Shown: piece by piece, positions 1 to 10,679 of the stretch
How the letters are laid out: each line of letters begins with the position of its first letter
How positions within the stretch are numbered: the first letter of the stretch is position 1
Assembly: GCA_034769895.1 (NCBI GenBank)
Contig: CM068373.1
Location: 27,307,120 to 27,371,119 of the forward strand
DNA length: 64,000 nt
Source: Magicicada septendecula
Taxonomy: Eukaryota > Arthropoda > Insecta > Hemiptera > Cicadidae
Reading direction: 5' to 3'
Made by a program: the position numbers and the translations under genes
Notes under the pieces: generated by a model
Seen by the model: the letters and a program-made list of their open reading frames with translations, nothing else
Databases searched by the model: none
Told to the model about the DNA's origin: nothing

Positions 1-112
1 ACAATAAATGTATTAAATTTTCACTAATTGTGCATTCTTTTCTGCAAGTCTGGTCTGGGCTCGAACCTGTTACCTTGCAGTTTATTTAATTAATTAACTT
101 TTATTATTATAT

Positions 113-470
113 TTAACGATAATCCTATCGAACAGCCCAGAACATTCTCCACTCTTCCCCCCTCCCCGACCAGTATGACAGGTGTTGCCTCAGTCAAGGC
201 CGCTCACAAATAGGATACAGTGTATTCAAGAACACTTGTAATACGCATTAAGTGGCTAAATGACACATACGCATTAAGAGATAAATAAGTGAGGATGAAA
301 AGTTTCTAGAAGTCGTGCGCTACCTATAACAAGCCATAGCAGCCGGCTTATCAGTTCAGTGGTGTTGAGGGATTTCTTTAGCGCAGAGCCAGTGTTTGTA
401 GAAGTATTTTAGCAAAGTGTTGTTGTGTTATAATAAGTGTGTTATATTTACTTTAGTTAATTTTTATATT
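113..470 (+). mobile_element. Degraded Gypsy-type solo LTR
   Basis: This segment aligns by eye with the LTR-like copy on the minus strand at 13215-13684. Shared blocks are an opening TAACGA, a stretch reading CAGGTGTTGCCT, then CAAGAACACTTG followed by ATACGCATTAAG, then AGCCATAGCAGCCGG. No flanking target duplication is visible and the end near 470 is vague because a Penelope tail begins at once. It is a fossil, clearly older than the other LTRs in the window. No coding sequence is attached. Confidence 0.5.
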
Positions 471-479
471 TTGCCTTCT

Positions 480-706
480 GATTATACTTAGTTATTACAG
501 ACACTTGACATTCCCTTACTAGTTCCTACACCGCCTTTATCACACACACATGTCCGGATACAACCCTAAACACATGTTCACCACCCTTACATTATTTGTT
601 TAGTTGTTCCTTGATCACTTTCAGAATAGCTTAATAAGCTAAAACGGATGTCAGACGTAAATAATAAACTGTGAATCTTACCAAGTGTTTGTATATTTTT
701 AGATCT
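480..706 (+). mobile_element. Penelope-like element 3' tail (diverged)
   Basis: The segment is a diverged copy of the right terminal repeat of the Penelope element at 53771-54981. Shared blocks include ACACATGTTCACCACC (ACAGATGTTCACCACC there), a small stem-loop followed by an AAAAC/GAAAC signature, and CTTACCAAGTGTTT near the end. No reading frame survives. Penelope elements insert with 5' truncation, so a bare 3' tail is a usual outcome. Confidence 0.55.
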
Positions 707-712
707 GCCTTC

Positions 713-1175
713 ATGTATTCAAATTACACAATCTATATGTTGCATTTTCTAAAAAAATCAGTCACCGGTAAACATTATAATTCGTGTTTCTATATTATTA
801 GATTATTATGTACGTATAATATTATTGTTTGATTATTTATGTACGTATTTATATACTCACTGACTTTCTCACTTACACAGATAATATATTTTAAACATTT
901 GTACTCAATAAAATGTTTGAATGTGTATTTACACAGTTGCAAAGAGGGGGTAGAAAATTACATACATTTGTCGTAGACTATATCTGATACGTCGTCATCA
1001 AAGTATATTAGTTGAAAAATGCATTGTAATGTACAACGCTTACAGTTACGGTGAATCGAATTATTCGGTATCTAAGTAGGATTTTGTAACGCTATGCAGA
1101 GAATGCGTTGGAAATTCAAGCTGTTATTACAGAAATTTCTCTTAGTAAACCAAATCCAATTTTATTGGTGTGTAC
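713..1175. other. AT-rich unassigned DNA
   Basis: I see no gene, no inverted repeat and no recognisable element here. The stretch is AT-rich with a few short TACGTA-type motifs. Confidence 0.5.
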
Positions 1176-1363
1176 TTTGCCGCGGTATATTGAATACATT
1201 GAGAGTGTCTGCCGCTCACTCGTAATACGTTTGGCTTCTAAGCCGATATTCGATGCTGAGTGTTTGTCTGCTTAAATCCGATGTTTACGAAGTGGGAACG
1301 TGTGTGGTTTTGTGAAGTTCTCTGAAAAGCAAATTTCTATTGCAAGTACCGTTCGATGTAACC
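1176..1363 (+). repeat. Interspersed repeat, copy 1 (partner at 7024-7266)
   Basis: TTGCCGCGG, ATTGAATA, TTGAGAGTGTCTGC, CCGATATTC and a TACCGTT block occur in the same order at 7024-7266. The family is not recognised and has no coding capacity in either copy. Copy 1 ends exactly where the TAA-flanked inverted-repeat element begins, while copy 2 continues with sequence resembling that on the far side of the element. Confidence 0.5.
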
Positions 1364-1910
1364 TAAGGCCTTTATTACACTATGCAACTGATTGCAAAAG
1401 ACGTTGTGGGGCATTGGTTTAAATGCAGCGTATTACACTTACTGCAACCGGTTGCACAGCTTGCAATTGATTGAAAAAATATAACACATTGTTAGGTAAC
1501 TTCTGACAATCTCGTAATGCGGCATCCTTGTCATCATTTCAGAAGCAAATATTGATTGGTATCTTATAGCATTTCAATCCTGGGCAGCAGGGAAAGAAAC
1601 GGCACTGAAACACAAGAGAATACAACAACTTGACAATTAATTCTTACGAGACATCGCATCAAATCGGAGCACGGTTGCTCTCATTAAGTACAAAAAAAAT
1701 CGGCGGGGGCGTGTCGGAGCCACGGCCGCAAATATTCAGAGCGTAGAATACGTCTGTGTGGTTTAAGGTTGCTAATGTGTTATGAACAATAAAATGAACA
1801 AACACATATTTAGTTTTACAAAGTAAAAAATTTTATTTGCAAAATCATCACACAAGTTAATTAGTTGGTTCAAGCAAGACTTTATTTATACTGGAATGTA
1901 AATAATGTAC

Positions 1911-2270
1911 TGTAGGAATGGATAAATGTACAGTTCCGATGCCGCTAAATAGCTTTTGTTTATTTACTTGTTACTATGGTAATTAATTCTGGTCTTGTTG
2001 ACCTCTTTAGTAGTATTATTTAATATATTTCATTACTTATTCATTGCATCATCAGAAATACGTATAAACATACATTTTATAATCGCTTAAGGAAAATACA
2101 AAATATATAGACGTATCTGTATAAAAAAATACAAAGTATATCAATACAATCGCATAGTAAAAACATTAAAAACTGCAGGAACGGATAAAGGTATAGTTCC
2201 GATGCCGCTAAATATCATTTGTTTATTTACTTGTTACTACGGTAATTAATTCTGGTCTCCATGGTGTTGC
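1911..2270. repeat. Tandem module of about 263 bp, locus 1
   Basis: The block starting near 1911 (GGAATGGATAAATGTACAGT, then GATGCCGCTAAATA and TTTGTTTATTTACTTGTTA) repeats from about 2174 after a linker containing ATTGCATCATCAGAAATACG. The same arrangement occurs at 11975-12405. It is non-coding and of unknown family. It could be part of a satellite-bearing DNA transposon or Helitron, but no ends are visible. Confidence 0.6.
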
Positions 2271-2671
2271 AACGGCATCACTTTAACAGCCACTATCTTT
2301 ACGTCCATCTGGAACCACAGTCTGTCACAAACGTCACACGCGTGTCCAAATTCATTATTAAACAATGTTTTGTGGATGTGCTTTGTAGCTAACTGCCAAG
2401 TTTTGCTGAATTCGATCGGCTGATACACTTGCGAAGTCGGGAGCTCTTCCTCATCCAACTCGACTTCAGTATTTATTTCCTTGTCTTTTAAGCGTTGTCG
2501 GTAAATCCTCTGACGTTCGGCATTGGTCATTTTTGGTTTTTTGAATTCCCCATGATTTTCTCTACTCTCCTGTATGCGTTTACGATACTGTCCATATACC
2601 GCGACATTTTGTCCGAACACACGATTTTTACAACTTGAATTACGATTATTCAAACCTCTTAATAATATCAC
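2246..2671 (-). pseudogene. Helitron replicase N-terminal fragment
   Basis: The frame encodes 141 residues. It has a basic segment, MTNAERQRIYRQRLKD (about residues 48-63), and a later Cys motif, FGHACDVCDRLWF (about residues 108-120). This CxxCDRLWF motif with the upstream basic stretch is typical of the N-terminal region of Helitron Rep-helicase proteins in arthropods, from memory of the family. The fragment ends soon after the motif, where the tandem module at 1911-2270 overlaps its 3' end, so the Rep and PIF1-type helicase domains are absent. The start codon cannot be trusted. A second fragment with the same motif lies on the plus strand at 3442-3612. Confidence 0.5.
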
Positions 2672-3234
2672 CGCTATTACGGTACACTATGTAGATAGTA
2701 CTTGATGAGACAATTTTAACGACACCTCACTCAACGTTCTATCGCATCGGAAACCGGAGAAATACTAATTTTAGTGCGCGCCGAGCGGCGCAAAACATTT
2801 CTATTTCTCCCCCCGCTCACCCCGCGCTAGATGATGCAATAGCCCGCTTATATTGTGCTATTTATTATCTTTGTTCCTTTATCTGTCGAATGGTACATGA
2901 TATAAGCATGAATCTTTTGTAGTTTAGATAATATTTCAATTTCAAACGTGACGTGAAAACGTAACGCTCGATTTTCTGGTTGGGGGTGCCTATTGCTGGC
3001 CTGAAAGGTAAGACGTATTCTATGTCAAAACAATTGCAACTTTTAGTTTCACGCACTCGTTGTGGGACATTGATTCAAATGTAGCCTATTACACTACGCA
3101 ACCGATTGCGTGCAACTCTGTAGACTACGAAGAAATTTCATGACATGGGACCGACACAACATATACAATTTTTACAAAAACCGCCAACATCTCAAAAACG
3201 GGGAGGAGGATGTTATTGAAACAAAAACCAAAAT

Positions 3235-3352
3235 CTTCTTTTTCTTCTTCTGCACTGCAAGGATTAGGCATTTGCCTGCTCCGTTCTCACAAACTTACGA
3301 CCACCGTTTTCGTGGTCTTCCTATATCTCTTTTCCCTCTTGGGTTGTAGTTA
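3235..3352 (-). mobile_element. LINE 3' end with GAA-rich tail
   Basis: Read on the minus strand, this encodes NPRGKRDIGRPRKRW, the Arg/Pro-rich C-terminal motif seen in many insect LINE reverse transcriptases, followed by a GAA-type tail (CTT on the plus strand, 3235-3256). The remaining part of this LINE continues at 3781-4140 on the same strand, separated by a Helitron-type fragment and a GA microsatellite. Confidence 0.55.
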
Positions 3353-3441
3353 AGTATTTTTTTTAACATGATAATATTTTATGCTGGGGGTCATTCCACA
3401 AAAATCGTCATCGAAAAACGTAACGCTTCCACACTTTCGAT

Positions 3442-3612
3442 TCCCCACACTCTAGAAATTTGATATGTAAACGCATCAAGACAGAAATAATCGCTGCTGA
3501 CATCATTGAGTTTAGCAAACGTTGTAGTGAGAATAAATTTGGTTTTACATGCTCTGTTTGTGATCGTCTCTGGTTTGGAAATGATTTACGTAATCCACCA
3601 AACGTAATCCAC
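3442..3612 (+). pseudogene. Helitron replicase N-terminal fragment, second copy
   Basis: This short frame encodes EFSKRCSENKFGFTCSVCD followed by RLWFGNDL. It matches the Cys motif of the minus-strand fragment at 2246-2671 (FGHACDVCDRLWF), and both are preceded by an EFSK-type segment. Nothing beyond the motif remains. It sits inside an antisense LINE, so it probably arrived by a separate insertion or rearrangement. Confidence 0.45.
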
Positions 3613-3697
3613 ATTATACGTTTTCAAAAGCCTAAAAACATTATCATGCTTCGATGTTTCGGTTTCGTCGAAATTCTTTGAATGCTTAGGTGCATAA

Positions 3698-3700
<3 letters not shown>

Positions 3701-3779
<79 letters not shown>
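3701..3779. repeat. (GA)n microsatellite
   Basis: This is an almost pure AG dinucleotide tract of about 79 bases. Open frames across it (Arg-Glu on one strand, Ser-Leu on the other) are artefacts of the repeat. Confidence 0.95.
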
Positions 3780-3780
<1 letters not shown>

Positions 3781-3781
<1 letters not shown>

Positions 3782-4140
3782 GTACACTAAATTCGTTTGT
3801 CTTTTTTGTTTCTTTTTTGTCCCATTTCCCATTCTGTTTACGTGTTGTTTCCATCTTTCTTTATATTCAGTTTATTTTTTCGTTTATTGCAAATACATTT
3901 AGTTCATTTCGCACGTCTTCATTTCTTACTCAATCTCTTCTTGTGCAGCCTTTGACCCGTCTCAAAAATCTCATTTCTGCTGCCTGTATTTTGCTGTCTC
4001 CTTTTTTGGTATTTATCCAACTTTCACTCCCATACATATGTACAGGTACAGCCATCGTTTTATAAAATTTTATCCTTGTGTCTTTTCGTGTTTTGACCAA
4101 AATAAAGTTTGTAATTTTTTCTAAATTACACTCGCTAACA
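3781..4140 (-). mobile_element. LINE reverse transcriptase C-terminal fragment
   Basis: The minus strand encodes TRIKFYKTMAVP, MYGSESW, KIQAAEMRFLRRVKGCTRRD and RNEDVRNELNVF. These are the post-catalytic blocks of a widespread insect LINE type with AxPxxxYGSExW and AEMRFLR motifs. The frame has stops and a frameshift. It joins the LINE end at 3235-3352 in order and strand. The catalytic RT motifs are not present. Confidence 0.6.
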
Positions 4141-4534
4141 CCATACAGCTATCTCTTATAGAACAAAAGTTTATCGCATGCCAAAAATTTTACTACATGC
4201 AATTAACAAAAATTTCATGACATAGGACCGTTTCAAATCTCTGTTCTTGAAAATGAAAACTATTAAAGTTATTGGTTAAAATTTATGTCTAAAACCATCC
4301 TGAGGCTTCAAGGAAACGGTGGTGAAACAATTTTTTTATCGAATCAGTAGTCTCTGAGGTTAGCACAGAAAACGATACAAACAAATTTTACCTCTTTACA
4401 ATAGACGTATAGACGCCATGTTTCTGATTTCTGAGCAGTTGCAGCCTGTTTCTACTGCCGTGCAACTAGTTTCATGTAGGCTTGAAATCAGTTGCATGCA
4501 ATCAGTTGCGTAGTGTAAAAGAGGCCTAATAAGC

Positions 4535-5095
4535 TTTCTATACTTAGGTACGTGTGTGTATTTGTGCTTGTGCTTGTCATTTTTTGTGATCAGAATACAC
4601 AAGTTTTACTATTTTTAGGTTTTTATTTGTATATTTTGTAATTTAATTAATTTGACATTTTCAAAAGTAATTATGTACACTTAAAAGTTTATAACAGGTC
4701 TGGCTAATGTTAACCTACTACTATCATGACTTGGGAATTTACTGTAGAAGATAGAGACGGGGAAGATTGTGTGTGTGTGTGGGGGGGGGGGGAGAGAGAG
4801 AGAGAGAGAGTTGAGAGGAGATTGAGAGAGATAGAGTGAGAAAGCAATTGAGATAGAGAGACAGTGATCTCATATGGAATGCTACCCAAAATCTTTCTTT
4901 ATAAAACAATCACTGTTACATATCAAATTAGGGGAAAAAGATATACTAGAAAATTTCAACGTTTGTATTACTGTCTTAAACCTATGTCCTTTTCATTCCC
5001 ATGAAAGTACTTCTCATGTTTGCACTCAGTAACATTATTTGAGCTTTCATTTTCCTGTCAAAGGATATAATATAAACAAATACATAGGCCTACTT
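4535..5095. other. Unassigned DNA with mixed microsatellite
   Basis: No gene is visible. A GT tract, a run of G and a GA tract occur at about 4770-4812. TAGGCCTA lies at 5085-5092. Confidence 0.6.
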
Positions 5096-5109
5096 ATCGC
5101 AGATTTGCA

Positions 5110-6003
5110 AGCACGAGACAGGCAAAGTTCGATGTGGAAACCATCAAGAGGAAGCGAACATTGAGAAATGAGTAAGACAGGGATGTTCTCTGTCTCCATG
5201 CTGTTTGACTTGTACGTCTAAGTAGCGATCGATAGAGTAAGAGGAGACACCCAACTCGCAGTAAACATACACGGGGGAAAAGTGGACATCCTTAGGTTCA
5301 CAGATGACATAACAGTGACTGCAGAGAGCAACGAAAATCTACAAAAAATTCTTGACACAATGGATCAAGTAATGAAGAATGAATTCAATATGAAAATAAA
5401 TGAGCAAAAGACCAAAGTCCTGATCTGTAGTCGGAAGGAAGAAGATCCAGTCAGAATAACTCTTGGAAATAATGTTCTCCAGGCAGTTAAAGACTATAAC
5501 TATCTAGGAAGTAAAATCACAAGTGATGGACGAATCATTGAGGACATTATAAGGAGAATTAACCAGGCTAAACTTGCTTTCAACAAACAGAAACACCTCA
5601 TCACTTCAAATACTATCAGCCCAAAAATAAGGAAGAATCTAGTAAAGACATACATGTGGAGTGTTACCCTATACGGGAGTGAATTTTGGACAATTGGAGA
5701 AAGTGACAAGAAAAGACTCCAAGCATTTGAGACCTGGTGCTACAGAAGAATATTCAAGATGAGCTGGAGGGAGAAGATAACGAATGATGGAGTTTTTAAA
5801 AGATCTCAGGGAGAGAAGAGCTTTCTGCGAAATTTAAAACGTAGAAGAGCTAAGATTATAAGGCATATAATACGACACAATGACTTGGTTAAGAGAATAA
5901 TAGAAGGAACAATTGAAGGGAAGAATTACAGAGGACGACCCCGTTTATACTACATGAAACAGCTTATGGTCGATAGAACTGCACATCATATTGTGAATTG
6001 AAA
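5110..6003 (+). pseudogene. LINE reverse transcriptase fragment (RTE-like or related clade)
   Basis: The RT core begins upstream of the longest open frame with VRQGCSLSPMLFDLY, broken by a stop codon. An open frame from 5282 encodes ILRFTDDITVTAES, where the catalytic FADD reads FTDD, then KINEQKTKV, NYLGSKITSDGRI, MWSVTLYGSEFW, FETWCYRRIFKMSW and a closing GRPR motif. This order is that of the palm, thumb and C-terminal region of non-LTR reverse transcriptases whose C-terminus ends in a GRPR-rich segment. The endonuclease domain is missing, so the copy is 5' truncated and dead. It ends close to an A-rich AAATAAAAG. The clade is uncertain. Confidence 0.7.
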
Positions 6004-6222
6004 ATAAAAGCAGAGAAGCGTGAAAAATGGCGAGCTGCTGCCAACCAGCCTGTGTGCTGCTAACCTACGAGAGAAGAGATTGCAGATTATATTTGGTATT
6101 CTCGTGTTAAAATATGTTGGGTGAAAAATCTTGTTAGATTACTTTGTTTACAACTAAAATAAATTTGAATTTTCCACTGATAGAATTTTGTATATTGTTT
6201 ATATACAGGGTGTCTTGGGAGG

Positions 6223-6945
6223 AGAGGGAAATAATTTGAGAAATGGTTCTATATTGTAAAAGAAGAAAAAAAGTTCAATATAAACATATGTCCGGAAACG
6301 CTTTGTAAGCGAGTTACGGCTAGCGAAAGATTTCGCCCGGGTTTCGGTTCCCCCGGGTAAATGAAGACTTTCTGAAACTCTGGGAAAGTAAATTAAGGGA
6401 CGAATTCTATTGTTTCTTATGGTTTTTGACCTGAAAAATCGAATAAAATAGGTCGCAGAACTGTATCTCCCATAACTTTCATGATATCCGACGTAAAACA
6501 AAAATCTTTGCCTAAAAACATATTGTACTGTTTTTAACCAAAATTGGAATTTTTTGTTGATTTTTATTGACTTTATATACACCATTTTTTTCAGAATTAA
6601 ATTCTTTACAAGTTTTATTTTTAACTTTTATGCATTTATTAATCATTTAACAAAGTTATTGTACTTCTAACCTAAAAACACGTTTTTTTATTTTTTATGG
6701 GAGATACAGTTCTGCGACCTGTTTTATTCGATTTTTCAGGTCAAAAACCATAAGAAACAGCAGAATTCGCCCCTCAATTTATCTTCCCAGAATTTCAGAA
6801 AGTCTTCATTTACCCGGGGGAACCGAAACCCGGGCGAAATCTTTCGCTAGCCGTAACTCGCTTACAAAGCGTTTCCGGACATATGTTTATATGAACTTTT
6901 CTTCTTCTTTTACACTATAGAACCATTTCTCAAATTATTTCCTCT
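6223..6945. repeat. Fold-back element with ~250-bp inverted arms
   Basis: The left arm (about 6223-6473) returns inverted as the right arm (about 6697-6945) with few differences. Matching landmarks are AATAATTTGAGAAATGGTTC, ACATATGTCCGGAAACGC, CGAAAGATTTCGCCCGGG and AAAATCGAATAAAATAGGTC. The spacer of about 220 bp is AT-rich. The left side is preceded by ACAGGGTGTCTTGGGAGG, which has no partner on the right. It is non-coding and may be a fold-back DNA transposon or two copies of one short repeat head to head. Confidence 0.75.
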
Positions 6946-7023
6946 ATGTATAATGATTTTAAACTTGAAGTTTTGCTGCCAAAGAATACCTTACTAAAGC
7001 AAAGACCAACAAAACTGAATTTG

Positions 7024-7266
7024 TTTTGCCGCGGGATATTGAATAAATTGAGAGTGTCTGCTCCCCACCACCGTTTTATTTAATACGTTCGTCAAAATAA
7101 AGAAAGGCAAAGAATGTTACCGTAATACATCTGCTCTGTAATCCGATATTCAATACTGATCGTCCTTCTACACAGATCTGACGATTACAAAGTGAATACA
7201 TACATGAACTTGTAGGACTGGATGATAAATATATTTATTATTCCAAATACCGTTTGCAGATATCCA
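7024..7266 (+). repeat. Interspersed repeat, copy 2
   Basis: This matches 1176-1363 block by block. It lies just right of the fold-back element. The sequence after 7266 (CCAATAACTATTC) resembles the flank to the right of the TAA-flanked element (CCTAATAAGC), so this copy may represent the uninterrupted state. Confidence 0.45.
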
Positions 7267-7269
7267 ATA

Positions 7270-7745
7270 ACTATTCAAATCAAATTATTTTATTATTTAA
7301 TATTTTATTAATAAACTTTGTATTAGTTTTATAAGTGTAATTTGTCGATAATATGTTTAGTTCAATTACGTATATTGAATTGTTCAACATACGAAATATT
7401 CGTTTTCCATCCACATGAAAATGAATTTATAAGGAGTAACATAACACTCAGAAATACACATGCTGACTTTCAACACAACCACTTTTGGAGAACTAGCAAA
7501 CAATTAAATCAGACTAAAGTAGGGACAGAGAGAGAAGGATATAAAACTTGGTAGCGACAACAGAAGCGAACAGGCGGGTATCTCAGAGCTAGCGAAGGTT
7601 TGGATAAAAGATGACGCTATAAAAGTTAAATGAAGACGGTTTGAAATAACATTAACTTCTTCATTAGTAATAATTTCAGTACTTAAGTATCAATAACGTA
7701 CTGTAATTTATTCTCTATGTTGCATCGAAATATTTATTAATCAAA

Positions 7746-7789
<44 letters not shown>

Positions 7790-7795
7790 TAGAGG
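7270..7795. other. Unassigned AT-rich DNA ending in (AT)n
   Basis: No gene is seen. A pure AT dinucleotide tract occupies about 7751-7788, just before the LINE that starts near 7795. Confidence 0.6.
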
Positions 7796-8703
7796 AGCAA
7801 ACTATGGGCAGTAATGGCAAGGAAGGGATTCCACAACATCTGATTAGAATAATATAGTTTTTATGAAGAGAATAAAATTATAATAAAAGCATAGAGACCG
7901 AGAACAGCTCCTAGAGTTGGCCATATCAATTGTGGAGTACGACAAGGGTGTCCATTATCACCTTCTCTTTGTAATTTATATATTGACGATGTCACTCAAA
8001 ACTGGCAGATGTGTCTTCCAGAACATTTTATGATTGGTCACTCTACAATTGACACTTTGTTGTTTGCGGACAAACAGGCTATTCTGTCGGACTCTGAAAA
8101 CTGATTGCAGATGGGTATACATTTGTTAAATTGAATCTGCAAAGACACCGAATTGCAAATATCTACTCTTTCGAAGTGAAAACATTAAAATCCAAATGTC
8201 CATAGAAATTTGGCTCTACAGAAGCAAGACGCCGAAGATGCTTACTGAAAGTAATAAAGTTGTGTAACATAACGAGCGAATAGTTATACCAAATATTAAG
8301 AGTTATACCAAAGTTATACCAAATATTCACTTCCAAAGACCAAGGTGATGGATTTTTGTGGAAGTAATCCCGTACGAGAAAAAATTCTTATAGATGGTAC
8401 TGTCCTAGAACAAGTTATCAATTTTGAATACCTGGGCTACAGTGTGTCTTATACTGCAAGCAACGACGTTGTGAATAAGTTGCATAAGTTGAACCTTATG
8501 TGCGAGACCATTAGGCAAATCCTTAAGTCAGCAAGTAACACGCCTACAGCCTACAATTCTGCAAGGTGATGGCCCTTCCGACACTTCTTTATGGGTCTGA
8601 GAATTGGACTTTAACGATAGGCCAGGCCAGTCGCATCCAAAAGGCTGAAATGAGATTTCTGAGGCACGTGGCAGGGTATACTCTCCATGATTCCAGGAAC
8701 TGA
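7795..8703 (+). pseudogene. LINE reverse transcriptase, 5' part, interrupted by a Jockey insertion
   Basis: Several frames together show RT blocks in order: HINCGVRQGCPLSPSLCNLY, IDTLLFADKQAI (FADD read as FADK), FEYLGYSVSYT, LPTLLYGSENWTL and AEMRFLRHVAGYTLHD. Stops and frameshifts separate them. The frame breaks off at 8703, where a Jockey-type LINE begins, and the C-terminal blocks resume at 10491. No endonuclease domain is visible, so this copy was probably 5' truncated on insertion. Confidence 0.65.
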
Positions 8704-10478
8704 TTTGCCGACTGTATGGAGACGCATTTCACCGTTCTTCGAGACTTCCTATCTGGTTATTTCTCCCGCCCTCCACTAGACCCCCCCCCGCACTCGTCGA
8801 CAGGGACGAACTAGTTTCGTCTATCTATCGTCTGAACCTCCTTTGCGCCCCCGGTCCTGACGGGATCGGGCCCCAGCTTTGCAGTATCTCCCGGCCTCGG
8901 GCGTTGAATTGGTCCTAGATCTATTCAACTTTTGTCTCCGGCTGCACTGCTTTTCCCGCCTGTGGAAAAATGCCAATATCTGCATTCCCAAGCCGCGAAT
9001 GCTATCGTCCTATATCGTTATTGCCAGCCATTTCAAAGGTGATTGAGCGTCTCCTACTGGCCCCCATCAGGGCGCTGTTGGATAATTTTGTTCGCAGCGA
9101 ACAGTCCGGGTTCCGTAGAGAGCACTCGACAACTTTACAACTCGTCTGAGTTGTCACAGCATTGTCCGACGCCGCCAACAAGAAAGAGTCTACGGCCACT
9201 GTTTTGTTGGACGTGAGCAAGGCCTTCAACAGAGTCTGGCACGAAGGCCTTCTTTTTAAACTCCCACAATCCACCATACCACCGTCCACTGTGCATTTCT
9301 TGCGGTGCTACCTAACCTTCAGGGTTAGCGTCGACGGGTCCTGTTCACCAGTTCGACCCGTCGCCGCTGGCGTTCCGCAGGGATCTGTCCTCGGCCCCGT
9401 TCAGTGCCTAGTGTACACGAATGACCTACCTATTCTGCCTGGAGTCACGTTATCTTTATTCGCTGACGACCCAATGTATCACTGCAGCTCCTTGCCCACG
9501 CGTTTTGCAAGTACAAAGCTGGAGCGTCAGTTGAATCAGGTTCCAGACTGGTTACGGAAGTGGCGGCTGGCGATCAACACGGAGAAATCCGAGGCGATTT
9601 GCTTCACTCGTAAGTTCTCCTTCCGGTGCCAGTCTCTCTCCCTAGAAGTGAGGCATATCGCCTGGAAGGAGTCGGTGAAGTATTTGGGTGTCCGGCTTGA
9701 CCGGCGTCTTAGCTTCAACGCACACGTGACTGACACCCTCAACAAGGCTTGCGGCGTCCGAGCTAAGATATTTCCCATGCTCTCGTGTCGCAACCGTCTG
9801 GCTTTGTGCACAAAAGTTACTATCTATCTTTTGTTTCTTCGGTCAGTGTTGACCTATGTTGCTACCGCATGGTGGTCGCTTTTGTCAACCACTAACAAGT
9901 GTAAGCTGGAATGTTTCCAGTCCCGTACCCTCCGCTCCTTGTCGGGTTCTCCATGGTTTGTGAGGAATACTGTTATTCGTGGAGGCCATCGAATTCCTTC
10001 TCTTGCCGACTTTGTCCGGTGGCTCGCCGAAACTCTTTGTTTCTAGAGCGACCTCGTCTTTCCCCTTCCTGAGGACCATTATAAACGCCCTCGGGCGGTT
10101 CTAGATGACCCCTCATAATTCAATCTTGATGCTATCTAAATAGTCCCAGTAACTTCCTTTCCTTGTTACCTTCCCTCCTCAATGCTATTATTCCCCAAGT
10201 GTGTTGGCACACTGCTTGGCGTTGTTACCGTTTGCCACCGGCGCGGAGGTTCCCTGCCTCGCGGGGGACGACCGGCTCCTCAAGACGCCTGTCTACTGGG
10301 TCGGGCGCGTTTGGCATCTGCCGTTCGCCTCTCCACCAGTGGCAGTGCTACCATGACCCGAACCCTTTCATAAATAATCTGTTTAAAAATTCCGGTTTTT
10401 CATCGGGCACGTCTCGGAAGCTGCAATTCACCCATGGGTGCACAGACGCCCCACTGCCTGACGCCTCACATCGCATCA
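8704..10478 (+). mobile_element. Jockey-clade LINE inserted in another LINE
   Basis: TCCAGGAACTGA stands on both sides (8692-8703 and 10479-10490), a likely 12-bp target duplication. The coding part runs from about 8800 to 10046. RT blocks are APGPDG, YRPISLLPAISKVIERLLL, TVLLDVSKAFNRVWHEGL, AGVPQGSVLGP, SLFADDPMYH (catalytic Asp pair kept), KYLGVRLDRRLSF and TIYLLFLRSVLTYV. These fit Jockey-type elements. An in-frame TGA lies at 9147-9149 and the endonuclease is missing, so it is a 5'-truncated copy. About 430 bp of 3' untranslated sequence follow. It is more GC-rich than its surroundings. A relative lies on the minus strand at 56680-57470. Confidence 0.75.
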
Positions 10479-10672
10479 TCCAGGAACTGAATATTATGAG
10501 TATACTCGACAGGATCGCCCAGTATCGGCTGAATTGGTGGGAACGTCTTTGCCGAATGGATGACTGCCGCGTTCCCAAACCACTCTGGAACTATAAGCCG
10601 AGGGAACGGTGAGACCGGAACACACCATCCTTGGTTTAATACTTGAAGATGATGATGATGATGATAAAGCCA
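10479..10672 (+). mobile_element. LINE 3' end with (GAT)n tail, continuing 7795-8703
   Basis: After the Jockey insertion the frame encodes QELNIMSILDRIAQYRLNWW then ERLCRMDDCRVPKPLWNY. This is the usual C-terminal end of the LINE type that precedes the insertion. The element closes with a GAT-repeat tail at about 10645-10664. Such short tandem tails are common in LINEs that lack poly-A. Confidence 0.6.
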
Positions 10673-10679
10673 AACATAA

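Larger units (their letters stand above)
1367..4526. mobile_element. PIF/Harbinger-like DNA transposon remnant with TIRs and TAA duplication
   Basis: The ends are inverted repeats starting GGCC. The left reads GGCCTTTATTACACTATGCA and the right, on the other strand, GGCCTCTTTTACACTACGCA; about 27 of the first 30 bases agree. TAA lies just outside both ends (1364-1366 and 4527-4529), matching the TWA target duplication of PIF/Harbinger elements. No transposase is recognised. The interior holds a tandem module, two Helitron-type fragments, an antisense LINE and a GA microsatellite, so it is a heavily invaded or composite element. A second subterminal block like that at 1403-1470 lies at 3060-3115, which may mean two related copies are nested. 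Confidence 0.55.

Noticed and set aside
49-75. B-box-like GGTTCGAGCCC on the minus strand
   Set aside because: The surrounding bases do not form a tRNA T-stem and no A box was found.
3682-4065. Long plus-strand frame starting with an Arg-Glu repeat
   Set aside because: It runs through the GA microsatellite and then antisense to LINE coding sequence.
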